From assembly GCA_025454405.1 (NCBI GenBank), contig JALOON010000052.1:53933-117932 (forward strand): a stretch of DNA of 64,000 bases, in the 5' to 3' direction. Below the pieces are notes generated by a model that saw only the letters and a list, made by a program, of their open reading frames with translations, searched no databases and was not told where the DNA came from. The translations under genes were made by a program, and so were the position numbers. This stretch comes from Oscillatoriaceae cyanobacterium Prado104 (GTDB taxonomy: Bacteria > Cyanobacteriota > Cyanobacteriia > Cyanobacteriales > Microcoleaceae). Shown one piece after another: positions 8,279 to 15,466 of this stretch (positions are counted from its first letter, which is position 1; every line of letters begins with the position of its first letter).

Positions 8279-9647
8279 AGAGGCAATTTATCGCGATTTG
8301 CAGCAGTGCCGACGCGGTACTTTCGAGTTATTTTCAGGAGTTGATGGCGATACTTTCTGCCGCCAAGCTCATCCCGATTTCAGTCCGGTTGGCTGGCATT
8401 TAGGTCATATTGCTTATACTGAGGATTTGTGGCTGTTGCAGCGGTGCGCTGGATCGAAGCCGATATTTCCCAAGTATCACAAGCTGTTTGCTGCCGATAT
8501 TTTGCCGAAGCAAGAACGGGTGAATTTGCCAACAATAGCAGAAGTTGAATGCTATCTGGATGCGGTGAGAAAACAGGTGTTGGATTATTTGGAAATAGCG
8601 CCGATCGACCGTCAAGAACGCTTGTGGCGCTTTATTATTCAGCACGAAAGCCAACACTGCGAAACTGTGGCTTTTGTATTGCAAATGCAAGATAGGGAAC
8701 AGGGAACAGGGAACAGGGAACAGGGAACAGGGAAGAAGGAAGAGGGAACAGGGAACAGGGAACAGGGAACAGGGAACAGGGAAGAATCAAGTTTAATTAC
8801 CGATTCCCCATTCCCAATTACCAATTACCAATTACCAATTACCGATTCCCCATTACCAATGCCCAATGCCCAATGCCCAATGCCTAATGCCCAATGCCCA
8901 ATTACCAATTCTTTAGAAATTGAAATTCCGGCGGGTGAATTTGATATGGGAAGTGATGCTGTTGGGGCTTTGGATAACGAGCGATCGCGCCATTCCAGCT
9001 ACTTGGAAACATATTCGATCGACCGCTATCCAGTTACCTGCGGCCAATACCGAAATTTTATGTCAGCAGGCGGCTATCAAAACCCCGATTGGTGGTCGCA
9101 AGAAGGGTGGAAATGGCTGCAATCTCATCCGGTCGTTCGACCGCTTTATTGGTTGGAAAATCCTGCTTTTGACAGTCGCCCCGTTTGCGGTGTCAGTTGG
9201 TACGAAGCCGAAGCTTACTGCAACTTTGCAGGCCAGCGATTGCCGACTGAATCCGAATGGGAAAAAGCAGCTAGTTGGGATGCTGAAACTCAAACTAAAC
9301 GCACCTATCCTTGGGGGGAAGAACTGCCAAATTCCATGCTGTGCAATCACGGCAATCGCATCGGAAATACCTCACCAGTTGATGCTTTTCCACAAGGAGC
9401 AAGTGCGACGGGATGCTGCGATATGTTGGGCAATGTTTGGGAGTGGACGGCTTCCTGGTTTGCAGCTTATCCGGGATTTGAAAGCTATCCTTATACGGGA
9501 TATTCTCAAGTTTATTTTGACGGACAACATCGAGTATTAAAAGGCGGCAGTTGGGCTACTCCTGCTTGGACGCTGCGATCGAGTTTTCGCAATTGGTACG
9601 ATCCGGGAGTGCGGCAAATTCTCGCAGGTTTCCGCTGCGCTCGATGA
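8250..9647 (+). CDS. egtB: EgtB, ergothioneine sulfoxide synthase, with repeat-filled linker
   Basis: Non-haem iron enzyme that joins hercynine to a sulfur donor using O2. An N-terminal DinB-like domain carries the iron ligands: GWHLGH near residues 48-53 and HESQHCE near 132-138. A C-terminal formylglycine-generating-enzyme-type domain begins near 221 and includes GEFDMGS, RYPVTCGQY and a GNVWEWTASWF-like core. The two are separated by about 73 residues of low-complexity REQGTGN, PITN and PNAQCPM peptide translated from heptameric DNA repeats. I place the start at GTG 8250, behind GAGGAG, giving a 29-base overlap with egtC; GTG 8235 and TTG 8175 are alternatives. The overlap implies co-translation with egtC. 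Confidence 0.88.
   Translation: MKSGSIQSCREAIYRDLQQCRRGTFELFSGVDGDTFCRQAHPDFSPVGWHLGHIAYTEDLWLLQRCAGSKPIFPKYHKLFAADILPKQERVNLPTIAEVECYLDAVRKQVLDYLEIAPIDRQERLWRFIIQHESQHCETVAFVLQMQDREQGTGNREQGTGKKEEGTGNREQGTGNREESSLITDSPFPITNYQLPITDSPLPMPNAQCPMPNAQCPITNSLEIEIPAGEFDMGSDAVGALDNERSRHSSYLETYSIDRYPVTCGQYRNFMSAGGYQNPDWWSQEGWKWLQSHPVVRPLYWLENPAFDSRPVCGVSWYEAEAYCNFAGQRLPTESEWEKAASWDAETQTKRTYPWGEELPNSMLCNHGNRIGNTSPVDAFPQGASATGCCDMLGNVWEWTASWFAAYPGFESYPYTGYSQVYFDGQHRVLKGGSWATPAWTLRSSFRNWYDPGVRQILAGFRCAR
8694..8910. repeat. Three heptamer repeat arrays inside egtB
   Basis: GGGAACA units fill 8694-8784, followed by CCAATTA units (about 8812-8842) and CCCAATG units (about 8858-8900). All are 7-bp units, so three units give seven codons and the frame stays open throughout. 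The same unit families occur in gaps elsewhere in the window (25935-26060), where they do not encode protein. Confidence 0.85.
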
Positions 9648-9659
9648 TTTGGTGAGTTA

Positions 9660-9890
9660 TCAAACAAGTTTTTTCGGTGTTTCATCAGTGGAGGTTTGCT
9701 GTTTCTTCCAGTCGTCTGTTAGTAGCCCTGAAAATCCCCAGTCTTCTTCTGCAATTTCTTGGATGACGATATGCGTGTGTTCTGGTTTTTTGCCAAGAAT
9801 GCGTACCAGTGAGTCAGTCACTTCTTTGACAAGTTGAGCTTTCTGCTCTCTGGTAGCACCTTGCGTAATCTGAATGTTGACGTATGGCAT
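9660..9890 (-). CDS. 4-oxalocrotonate tautomerase family protein (76 aa)
   Basis: Started at ATG 9890 the protein reads MPYVNIQITQGATREQK; removal of Met would expose Pro1, the catalytic base of this superfamily. The rest follows the 4-OT pattern, including a helix KAQLVKEVTDSLVRILG and EIAEEDWGFSGLL, matching the family's IxEMxxxxxGIGG-like turn. The tail is longer and polar. An upstream in-frame ATG at 9917 would add nine residues and bury Pro1, so it is rejected. It is a cytoplasmic tautomerase with unknown substrate. It lies on the opposite strand between egtB and egtD and converges on egtB, 12 bases away; a role in ergothioneine synthesis is not implied. Confidence 0.75.
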   Translation of the reverse strand: MPYVNIQITQGATREQKAQLVKEVTDSLVRILGKKPEHTHIVIQEIAEEDWGFSGLLTDDWKKQQTSTDETPKKLV

Positions 9891-10179
9891 TGTGATTTTT
9901 TGAATCTCAAGAGTCAATACAAACTGACCACTATTTTATCAGCCTCCCGATCGGATACCATATACCAAACGCATTAATTAGAACAAATCCAGATTTTGCC
10001 TGCACTTCGTTTGTGAGGCTGACACTTACAATTGATAATTTATAATTTTCAATTTGGGGAGGGATCACCATCTGGTGAGACAATATATAACGGGCAGTCG
10101 CAGGAAAAATCTTGCTTAAGCGCGATCTTTGGCAAAGTCGTTGCGTGCTATACCCATTTGTGCATCTCAAATTTAATTT

Positions 10180-11226
10180 ATGAATTCTCCAAAACTTTCC
10201 GACAGGACAAACTCAGGCTTAATTTTAGAAAATCGGCTGCATTTAGAGCGCCTAGTGAGTGCCGAAGCGCCGACACCTGCAGAAGTAAATGCCGGTAGCG
10301 ATGTAGTTAGCGGATTGACTCAAAATCCCAAATCCCTGCCTCCCAAGTACTTCTACGACGATCGCGGATCGACGCTATTTGAGATGATTTGTCAGTTGCC
10401 GGAATACTACCTGACACGCACAGAAACAGCTATTTTGCAAGAGCGTGCGGGGGAAATCGCGCGTTTGACCGGCCCGTGCGAAATCGTCGAACTCGGCAGC
10501 GGCAGTTCCACCAAAACCCGGATTCTCCTCGATGCTTGCAGCCAACTCGAATATCCCCTGCATTACGTGCCGATCGACATCAGTCCTTCGATTTTAGAAA
10601 GCAGCGCCCACCAACTTTTAGCAGATTATCCGTCCCTGCAAATTCACGGAATTGTCAGCACCTACGAATTAGCTTTGGCAAAACTCGCACCGTCGCATTT
10701 ACCTACTCGAATGCTCTGCTTTTTGGGCAGTACCTTGGGCAATCTCAACCCTCAAGAATGCGATATATTCTTTTCGCAAATTGTCGGTGCCTTGCAGCCG
10801 GGAGAGTATTTTTTGCTGGGCATCGATTTGGACAAATCTCAGGAGATTTTAGAGCCTGCCTATGACGACAGTCAAGGGGTAACGGCGGCATTTAACTTAA
10901 ATATGCTGCGGCATTTGAACCGGAAGTTTGAGGGAAATTTCGATCTGACGCAGTTCGAACATTTGGCATTTTACGATCGAGAAGAATGCCAAATTGAAAT
11001 GCACTTGCGCAGCAAGCTTGCGCAAACAGTAAACTTGCGATCGCTCGATTTAACGGTAGAATTCGCAGCAGGAGAAACTATCAGAAGCGAAATTTCGCGC
11101 AAATTCAATCTCAATACTTTACGGGAAGAACTTTCGCGCCGCGGTTTAAGGCCGGTGCAAGTTTGGACCGATCCAAATCAGTGGTTTGGGCTGATGCTGT
11201 GTCAGTTGACAGTTGACAGTTGGTAA
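10180..11226 (+). CDS. egtD: EgtD, histidine N-alpha-methyltransferase
   Basis: Trimethylates L-histidine to hercynine with S-adenosylmethionine, the first step of ergothioneine synthesis. The SAM-binding signature ELGSGSSTKTR occupies residues 104-114, and KYFYDDRGSTLFE (about 56-68) and CFLGSTLGNL are characteristic of the EgtD (DUF2260-like) family. The length, 348 aa, is a little above the roughly 320 usual, partly from the N-terminus. It lies 532 bases after egtB with the tautomerase gene opposite in between, so it may have its own promoter. The last four codons (VDSW) lie within a dispersed CAGTTGACAGTT repeat that also occurs next to other genes in the window. Confidence 0.9.
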   Translation: MNSPKLSDRTNSGLILENRLHLERLVSAEAPTPAEVNAGSDVVSGLTQNPKSLPPKYFYDDRGSTLFEMICQLPEYYLTRTETAILQERAGEIARLTGPCEIVELGSGSSTKTRILLDACSQLEYPLHYVPIDISPSILESSAHQLLADYPSLQIHGIVSTYELALAKLAPSHLPTRMLCFLGSTLGNLNPQECDIFFSQIVGALQPGEYFLLGIDLDKSQEILEPAYDDSQGVTAAFNLNMLRHLNRKFEGNFDLTQFEHLAFYDREECQIEMHLRSKLAQTVNLRSLDLTVEFAAGETIRSEISRKFNLNTLREELSRRGLRPVQVWTDPNQWFGLMLCQLTVDSW

Positions 11227-11365
11227 GGAGTTTTGAGTTTTGAATTTTGAGTTGTGAGTTAAAGGCAGTCGTGAGGAGTTTTGAGTTTTGAATTTTGAGT
11301 TGTGAGTTAAAGACAGTTCTTAATTCAAAACTCAAAACTTAAAACTCAAAACTTAAAACTTAAGT
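11206..11365. repeat. AGTTTTGAGTTTTGAATT-type dispersed repeat
   Basis: After TTGACAGTTGGTAAGGAG, two direct copies of a roughly 50-bp unit (GAGTTTTGAGTTTTGAATTT core) are followed by its inverted version (AAAACTCAAAACTTAAAACT). The same element, including the leading TTGACAGTTGGTAAGGAG, recurs at 54664-54756, and a variant at 36225-36385. Transcribed, the array would fold back on itself. Confidence 0.75.
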
Positions 11366-11402
11366 CCGCACTACAAACGCGCGAGCGATATGCCTGATGC
11401 CA

Positions 11403-12014
11403 TTAACAAATCGGTCGCTGTCCCGGCCTCACAGCGTGAATGTACTCGCTGCCCGATGCCGGCCAGCCCCGCTTGTAATAAGCCTCCTCCGGCTGGCCCC
11501 AGCCCAACTGCAACAAAATTTCCAAAAAATCCAATTTTTCCCACTTCCACAGGCTAGCCCATTCCGTGCGCCGATCGAGCGCTTCTAAATCTGCAGGTTC
11601 TATCTGTCGAAAATCCTTGCCGCTGTTCACGCTTAAATACAAATCCATACCCTCCGTTACTTGTTGCCAAAATTCCAACATCGAAGCTTTTGCTGATTTG
11701 AGCGTGACCAAATCAATCGGCAACGCTATCAATTGGTCGTCTACTGCCGGATAGCGCAGGGTATAGCCTTTAACTGTAATTTCCCGCCACACAACCCCAG
11801 AAACTTGATGTTCCCGCTGGTATTCGTGGACGGCAGCCTTAAAATTTTGATAGGCAGTGAACTTTTGAACGCCATCAGATGTCAGGAAACCATCAATTAC
11901 TGGATTGCCCGTAGAAGGCGCAGCAGTCAAGTTTAGCCGTCGCCCCTGCAAGCAGGCTTGGCGTTCTTCTTCGAGGATTTTTATGAGTTCCGCCGTGCTG
12001 TAGACTTTTGACAT
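11403..12014 (-). CDS. Conserved hypothetical protein (203 aa)
   Basis: No membrane segment or signal peptide is visible. It starts MSKVYSTAELIKILEEERQ, an amphipathic helix, and has a beta-rich middle (VVWREITVKGYTLRYP). The tail is rich in Trp and Tyr (WASLWKWEKLDFLEILLQLGWG) and ends in Pro, Gly and Cys. I do not recognise a named domain. Codon use and the clean, long frame support a real gene. It is alone, with 305 bases to the next gene downstream in the same direction. Confidence 0.6.
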   Translation of the reverse strand: MSKVYSTAELIKILEEERQACLQGRRLNLTAAPSTGNPVIDGFLTSDGVQKFTAYQNFKAAVHEYQREHQVSGVVWREITVKGYTLRYPAVDDQLIALPIDLVTLKSAKASMLEFWQQVTEGMDLYLSVNSGKDFRQIEPADLEALDRRTEWASLWKWEKLDFLEILLQLGWGQPEEAYYKRGWPASGSEYIHAVRPGQRPIC

Positions 12015-12205
12015 TGGTTTATTTAAGCAAAATCAAAATAGTGGCTGGTATTTGGCTGGTTTTCTCGATTAATTCTCGTTAAAGGTGGTTGGATTTTTCA
12101 GATCGATATTTATTATTGTGTACTAATTGCACTGACCGGGCAGACACTACAATCTTAAATCTCCAATCTCAAATCCCATGACTGCAGGCGGTTGCCAAAA
12201 ATAAG

Positions 12206-12225
12206 GCCCCCTCGCAGGAGGGGGC
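12206..12225 (-). terminator. Terminator of the second RRM gene
   Basis: On the minus strand GCCCCCTC...GAGGGGGC folds with a small loop and is followed by CTTATTTTT, a classic intrinsic terminator about 95 bases after the RRM stop. A weaker GCAGGC-ACGA-GCCTGC hairpin lies at 12259-12274 between them. The 305-base gap 12015-12319 holds nothing else I can identify. Confidence 0.75.
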
Positions 12226-12319
12226 TAGACTGAGGTGAAAATTTGGTCTGTCGATCGAGCAGGCACGAGCCTGCTTTAATTATCGAAACTCAAATTTTCT
12301 GTTTCCAGGCTGTCAAAGC

Positions 12320-12625
12320 TTAGTAGCGACGCGAAGAGCGATTGTTGTCGCCCCAGCCACCAGAAGAACGTTTGTTGTTGTTCTCGCGAGGCTTAGCTTT
12401 GTTGACTTTCAGGTCGCGACCCATCCACTCAGCACCATCTAGGGCGGCAATCGCTGCTGCTTCTTCAGCTTCGCTTGCCATTTCTACGAATGCAAAACCC
12501 CGCATCCTGCCTGTTTCGCGATCCACTGGCACTTGGACACGGCTAACAGTACCGTACTCGGCAAATACTTCGTTGAGGTCGTCTGATGTGACCTCATAAG
12601 AAAGATTACCCACGTAAATCGACAT
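12320..12625 (-). CDS. Cyanobacterial RNA-binding protein, RRM plus glycine/serine tail (101 aa)
   Basis: From ATG 12625 the protein reads MSIYVGNLSYEVTSDD. RNP2 (IYVGNL) lies at 3-8 and RNP1 (RGFAFVEM) near 42-49. The tail (NNNKRSSGGWGDNNRSSRRY) is Gly/Asn/Arg-rich, as in the cold-induced Rbp group. The start is set by GGAG ten bases upstream and by the domain edge; an upstream in-frame ATG would add 84 unrelated residues running across the neighbouring gene. It is a paralogue of the RRM gene at 6422, from which it differs mainly in the tail. Confidence 0.9.
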   Translation of the reverse strand: MSIYVGNLSYEVTSDDLNEVFAEYGTVSRVQVPVDRETGRMRGFAFVEMASEAEEAAAIAALDGAEWMGRDLKVNKAKPRENNNKRSSGGWGDNNRSSRRY

Positions 12626-12824
12626 AAAATCTCCAGAATCATTAGGGTGCAGAGAGTTAGATTCGGAGACACGCTTGTAAATTAACACCAGCACAAACCG
12701 AGTACAATTAGCTATTCGCTGCCAAAATTTTAAGTTTTTGAGGGAGGCGGGGGGAGCGCCTGCACGAGTATTTTCGTTACCCCACACAATTTCAGCCATA
12801 ATAAAGTATTTTAACTTCTGCGAT

Positions 12825-13376
12825 TCAGCGCCCCGCAACAGCCGCCCAAAAATACTTCTCAAAAGAGTCTTTAGCAATATCTACGCGCATTTGTCTGCCC
12901 CAAGTATAGACATCGAAGCTAACGCAAGCTCGATCGAGCTTGCCAAAATTCCCCTCTGAAATGGCTATATTTCCCAGTAAAACTATCCAATGACTGGGAT
13001 AAGGGATCGGTGGCGGCTGATTTCCCAGCATTCCTTCGGCTGTCACCAAAGCAAAAGCAAATCCCCCGGCTTGAATCGCTGCACCCGCAGCCTGCAGCGC
13101 GGGAAGATCTCCACTAAAATAAGCGTAGTGGCATTTGACCTCGCGACCGCCCAGAATTTCTCGCGCCCATCCCGCCATTTCCCAAGATTTTGTCATGCCG
13201 CTGATGTTGCGGATAATTCTTGGGGCGCTAGCATCTATGGAAAACAATAAATTTTCTGATTCCCGCAGTGCCGATAAAACCATCCAATCAACTTGAGGCA
13301 TCCGCTTCTGCAATTGCCTTTTCTGCTGGCTGCAATAGCATTTGGTTTTCCTGTGCATTAATGAGTTATGAGTCAT
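12825..13376 (-). CDS. Probable N-terminally truncated peptidase-like protein
   Basis: The conserved-looking part starts near MPQVDWMVLSALRESEN (ATG 13301) and ends FDVYTWGRQMRV...FEKYFWAAVAGR. SHWIVLLG in the last third looks like the histidine strand of papain/C39-fold cysteine peptidases, but no clear catalytic Cys in a suitable context precedes it. The first codons from 13376 are translated from the ATGACTCATTA-type repeats at 13365-13445, suggesting the original 5' end has been lost or replaced. Alternative starts are 13376, 13358 and 13301. I recall a similar arrangement in secreted-effector-like proteins, but this is a weak memory. Possibly not functional. Confidence 0.4.
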   Translation of the reverse strand: MTHNSLMHRKTKCYCSQQKRQLQKRMPQVDWMVLSALRESENLLFSIDASAPRIIRNISGMTKSWEMAGWAREILGGREVKCHYAYFSGDLPALQAAGAAIQAGGFAFALVTAEGMLGNQPPPIPYPSHWIVLLGNIAISEGNFGKLDRACVSFDVYTWGRQMRVDIAKDSFEKYFWAAVAGR

Positions 13377-13445
13377 TATTCATTAGTCATTAGTTATTAG
13401 TTACTAATCATCAGTCATTAGTTATTAATCATCAGTCATTATTTT
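13365..13445. repeat. CATTAGT/CATCAGT short tandem repeats
   Basis: Imperfect 7-bp units such as CATTAGT, TATTAGT and CATCAGT run in tandem, ending with CAACTATCAACTATT. The array separates the TPR gene from the truncated peptidase-like gene and supplies the latter's first codons. Confidence 0.7.
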
Positions 13446-13464
13446 TCAACTATCAACTATTTAA

Positions 13465-15195
13465 TTACCATTTCCCGGATATTGCACCTTTCAGCTTCAA
13501 TTCTTCCCGACTGACTAAAACTTCGTAACAATCGGGTTTAATTTCCAGAGCCACCCCGTAAGAACTAATTGCATCTTGATTCCGCTGCATTTTTTGCAAA
13601 ACATCCCCGCGCGCCGCCCAAGCTTCCCAGCTATCGGGCTTGAGTTGGATCAGCCTGTCAAAAGAGGCGATCGCGTCGGAATAGCGTTGCATTTTCGACA
13701 GCAGCAGACCCCGGTGCATCCAAGCTTGAATGTTGTCCGGCCAGATAGTAATTGCTCGATCGTAAGCAGAGAGAGCTTGTTCGTAATGATCCAAACATTC
13801 GAGGGCATTGCCGCGTTTAAACCAAGCTTCAAAACTGTCGGGGACGAGTTGAATTATTTGATTGTAAGCAGCAACCGCTTCTTCGTAACGCTGCAATCTT
13901 TCTAGGGCAATCCCTTGCTGCAATCCAATTTTTGATGTAATTTCTGACGTCGCGCTCATGGAAATTACTTTATCAAAACAGGCGATCGCTTCTTCATGCT
14001 GCTGCAATTGTTGCAGACTTTTGCCGCGCAAATTCCAAGCTTCTAGATAATCTCCTTGAATTTGCAGCGCGTTGCTGTAGGCGACAATTGCATCTTTGTG
14101 GCGTTCCATTTTTGCTAGGGCAATACCTCTGCCCAGCCAAGCTTCGGGGAAATTCGGATTGATTTGAATTGCTTTATCAAAACATCCGATCGCCCCTTCA
14201 AAATCTCCTGCTTCTGTCAGCGTTTGACCCCAACCGATCCACGCTTCGGGGTAAAAAGGATTGATTTGAATTGCCCGATCGAAACAAGCAATTGCTGCTG
14301 CAGGACGCTGGTATTTGAGGGCCATTCCTTTATTAAACCAAGCTTCGCAGTCGTTGGGTTGCAGTTGAATTACTCGATCGTAAGCTGCTACTGCTTCGGC
14401 CAGGCGGTGCAATTTTGCCGTGGCGATACCCCGATTGAACCAAGCCAGACTGTTTTCCGGTTGCAGTTGAATGGCGCGATCGTAAGATGTTACCGCTTCG
14501 GCGTAGCGTTCCGCCTTCATTAAAGCCAAACCGCGGTTCAACCAAGCTTCTGCGTTACCCGGTACGAGTTTAACTGCCCGTTCGTAAGCAGCCACAGACT
14601 CAGCGTAGCGCTGCGCTTGCAGCAGCGCGTTACCTTGGCGGCACCAGACTGCGGACAAGTTCGGATCGATTAGCGTAGTTCTTTTGTAAGAGTCAGCGGC
14701 CGCACTCCACTGCTGCATTTCTTCCAGAGTTCTGCCCCGCAAGTACCAAGCTTCCTGCTTGTCCGCGTCAAGTTGAATGGCTTTGTCAAAACTCGCGATT
14801 GCTTCTTGGGTATTTTGCAGCTTTAGCAGCGCACTGCCGCGCTGCATCCAGGCCCAGTATTCCTCTGGATCGATCTCGAGTGCGCGATCGCAGCAAGTCA
14901 CTGCTTCGGCCCAAGAGTGCAGTTGCTTGCAGGCTTTGCCCAGCTTCAGCCACGCGCTAACCCAATCCGGCTTGATTTGGACTGCTTTCGAGTAGCAAGC
15001 CGCTGCTGCTTCGTACCTGCCCGAGGCGTACAGGCGATTTCCCCGATCGTAACTGGGAAATGCTGCGAAAATTCTTAAAAACGGCGGCAGCAAGGCTGGC
15101 TGGGGGTTTGATGGGTTGGCAGCGGTGTTGGGGCTGGTGTTGGCAGCAGTGTTTTCATTCGGATTTTCGCTGGCAGAAGTTGGGAGATCTGGCAT
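13465..15195 (-). CDS. TPR-repeat protein, 15 units (576 aa)
   Basis: After a Ser/Asn/Pro-rich leader, fifteen consecutive 34-residue tetratricopeptide repeats fill the rest of the protein, each with the W/Y...G..L...A...Y..A....P pattern (for example AWFNRGIATAKLHRLAEA). Such superhelical repeats bind proteins; no catalytic domain is attached. One unit (near the middle, FNKGMALKYQRPAAAIA) is one residue short, and one (SMSATSEITSKI) lacks the usual Pro and is longer. The start is uncertain: ATG 15195 gives MPDLPTSASENPN, ATG 15309 adds 38 residues of unlikely composition. The repeats are similar at DNA level too, so copy number may vary between strains. Confidence 0.85.
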   Translation of the reverse strand: MPDLPTSASENPNENTAANTSPNTAANPSNPQPALLPPFLRIFAAFPSYDRGNRLYASGRYEAAAACYSKAVQIKPDWVSAWLKLGKACKQLHSWAEAVTCCDRALEIDPEEYWAWMQRGSALLKLQNTQEAIASFDKAIQLDADKQEAWYLRGRTLEEMQQWSAAADSYKRTTLIDPNLSAVWCRQGNALLQAQRYAESVAAYERAVKLVPGNAEAWLNRGLALMKAERYAEAVTSYDRAIQLQPENSLAWFNRGIATAKLHRLAEAVAAYDRVIQLQPNDCEAWFNKGMALKYQRPAAAIACFDRAIQINPFYPEAWIGWGQTLTEAGDFEGAIGCFDKAIQINPNFPEAWLGRGIALAKMERHKDAIVAYSNALQIQGDYLEAWNLRGKSLQQLQQHEEAIACFDKVISMSATSEITSKIGLQQGIALERLQRYEEAVAAYNQIIQLVPDSFEAWFKRGNALECLDHYEQALSAYDRAITIWPDNIQAWMHRGLLLSKMQRYSDAIASFDRLIQLKPDSWEAWAARGDVLQKMQRNQDAISSYGVALEIKPDCYEVLVSREELKLKGAISGKW

Positions 15196-15466
15196 AAGCT
15201 TTGCACATAAAAATTTTGGCCGATCGACAAGTTTTGCGGTTTTAATTGTGGTTTTAATATTATTGTGTGCTGTGCTTAACTTGCTGCGGTTTTGAGACAA
15301 ATTTAACATACCAGCTATTTACTGGCAAAATCAATCTTGACTTAACTCGATCTTTATTGCCCGATCGCTGCTTCAGTTTGACGCACCATAGGCAATGCAG
15401 TTCTAAGATACCGTTGGGGCGCACCGAAAATACTTCTTTGGTCAGATATTTAACAGAGGATCGGAC

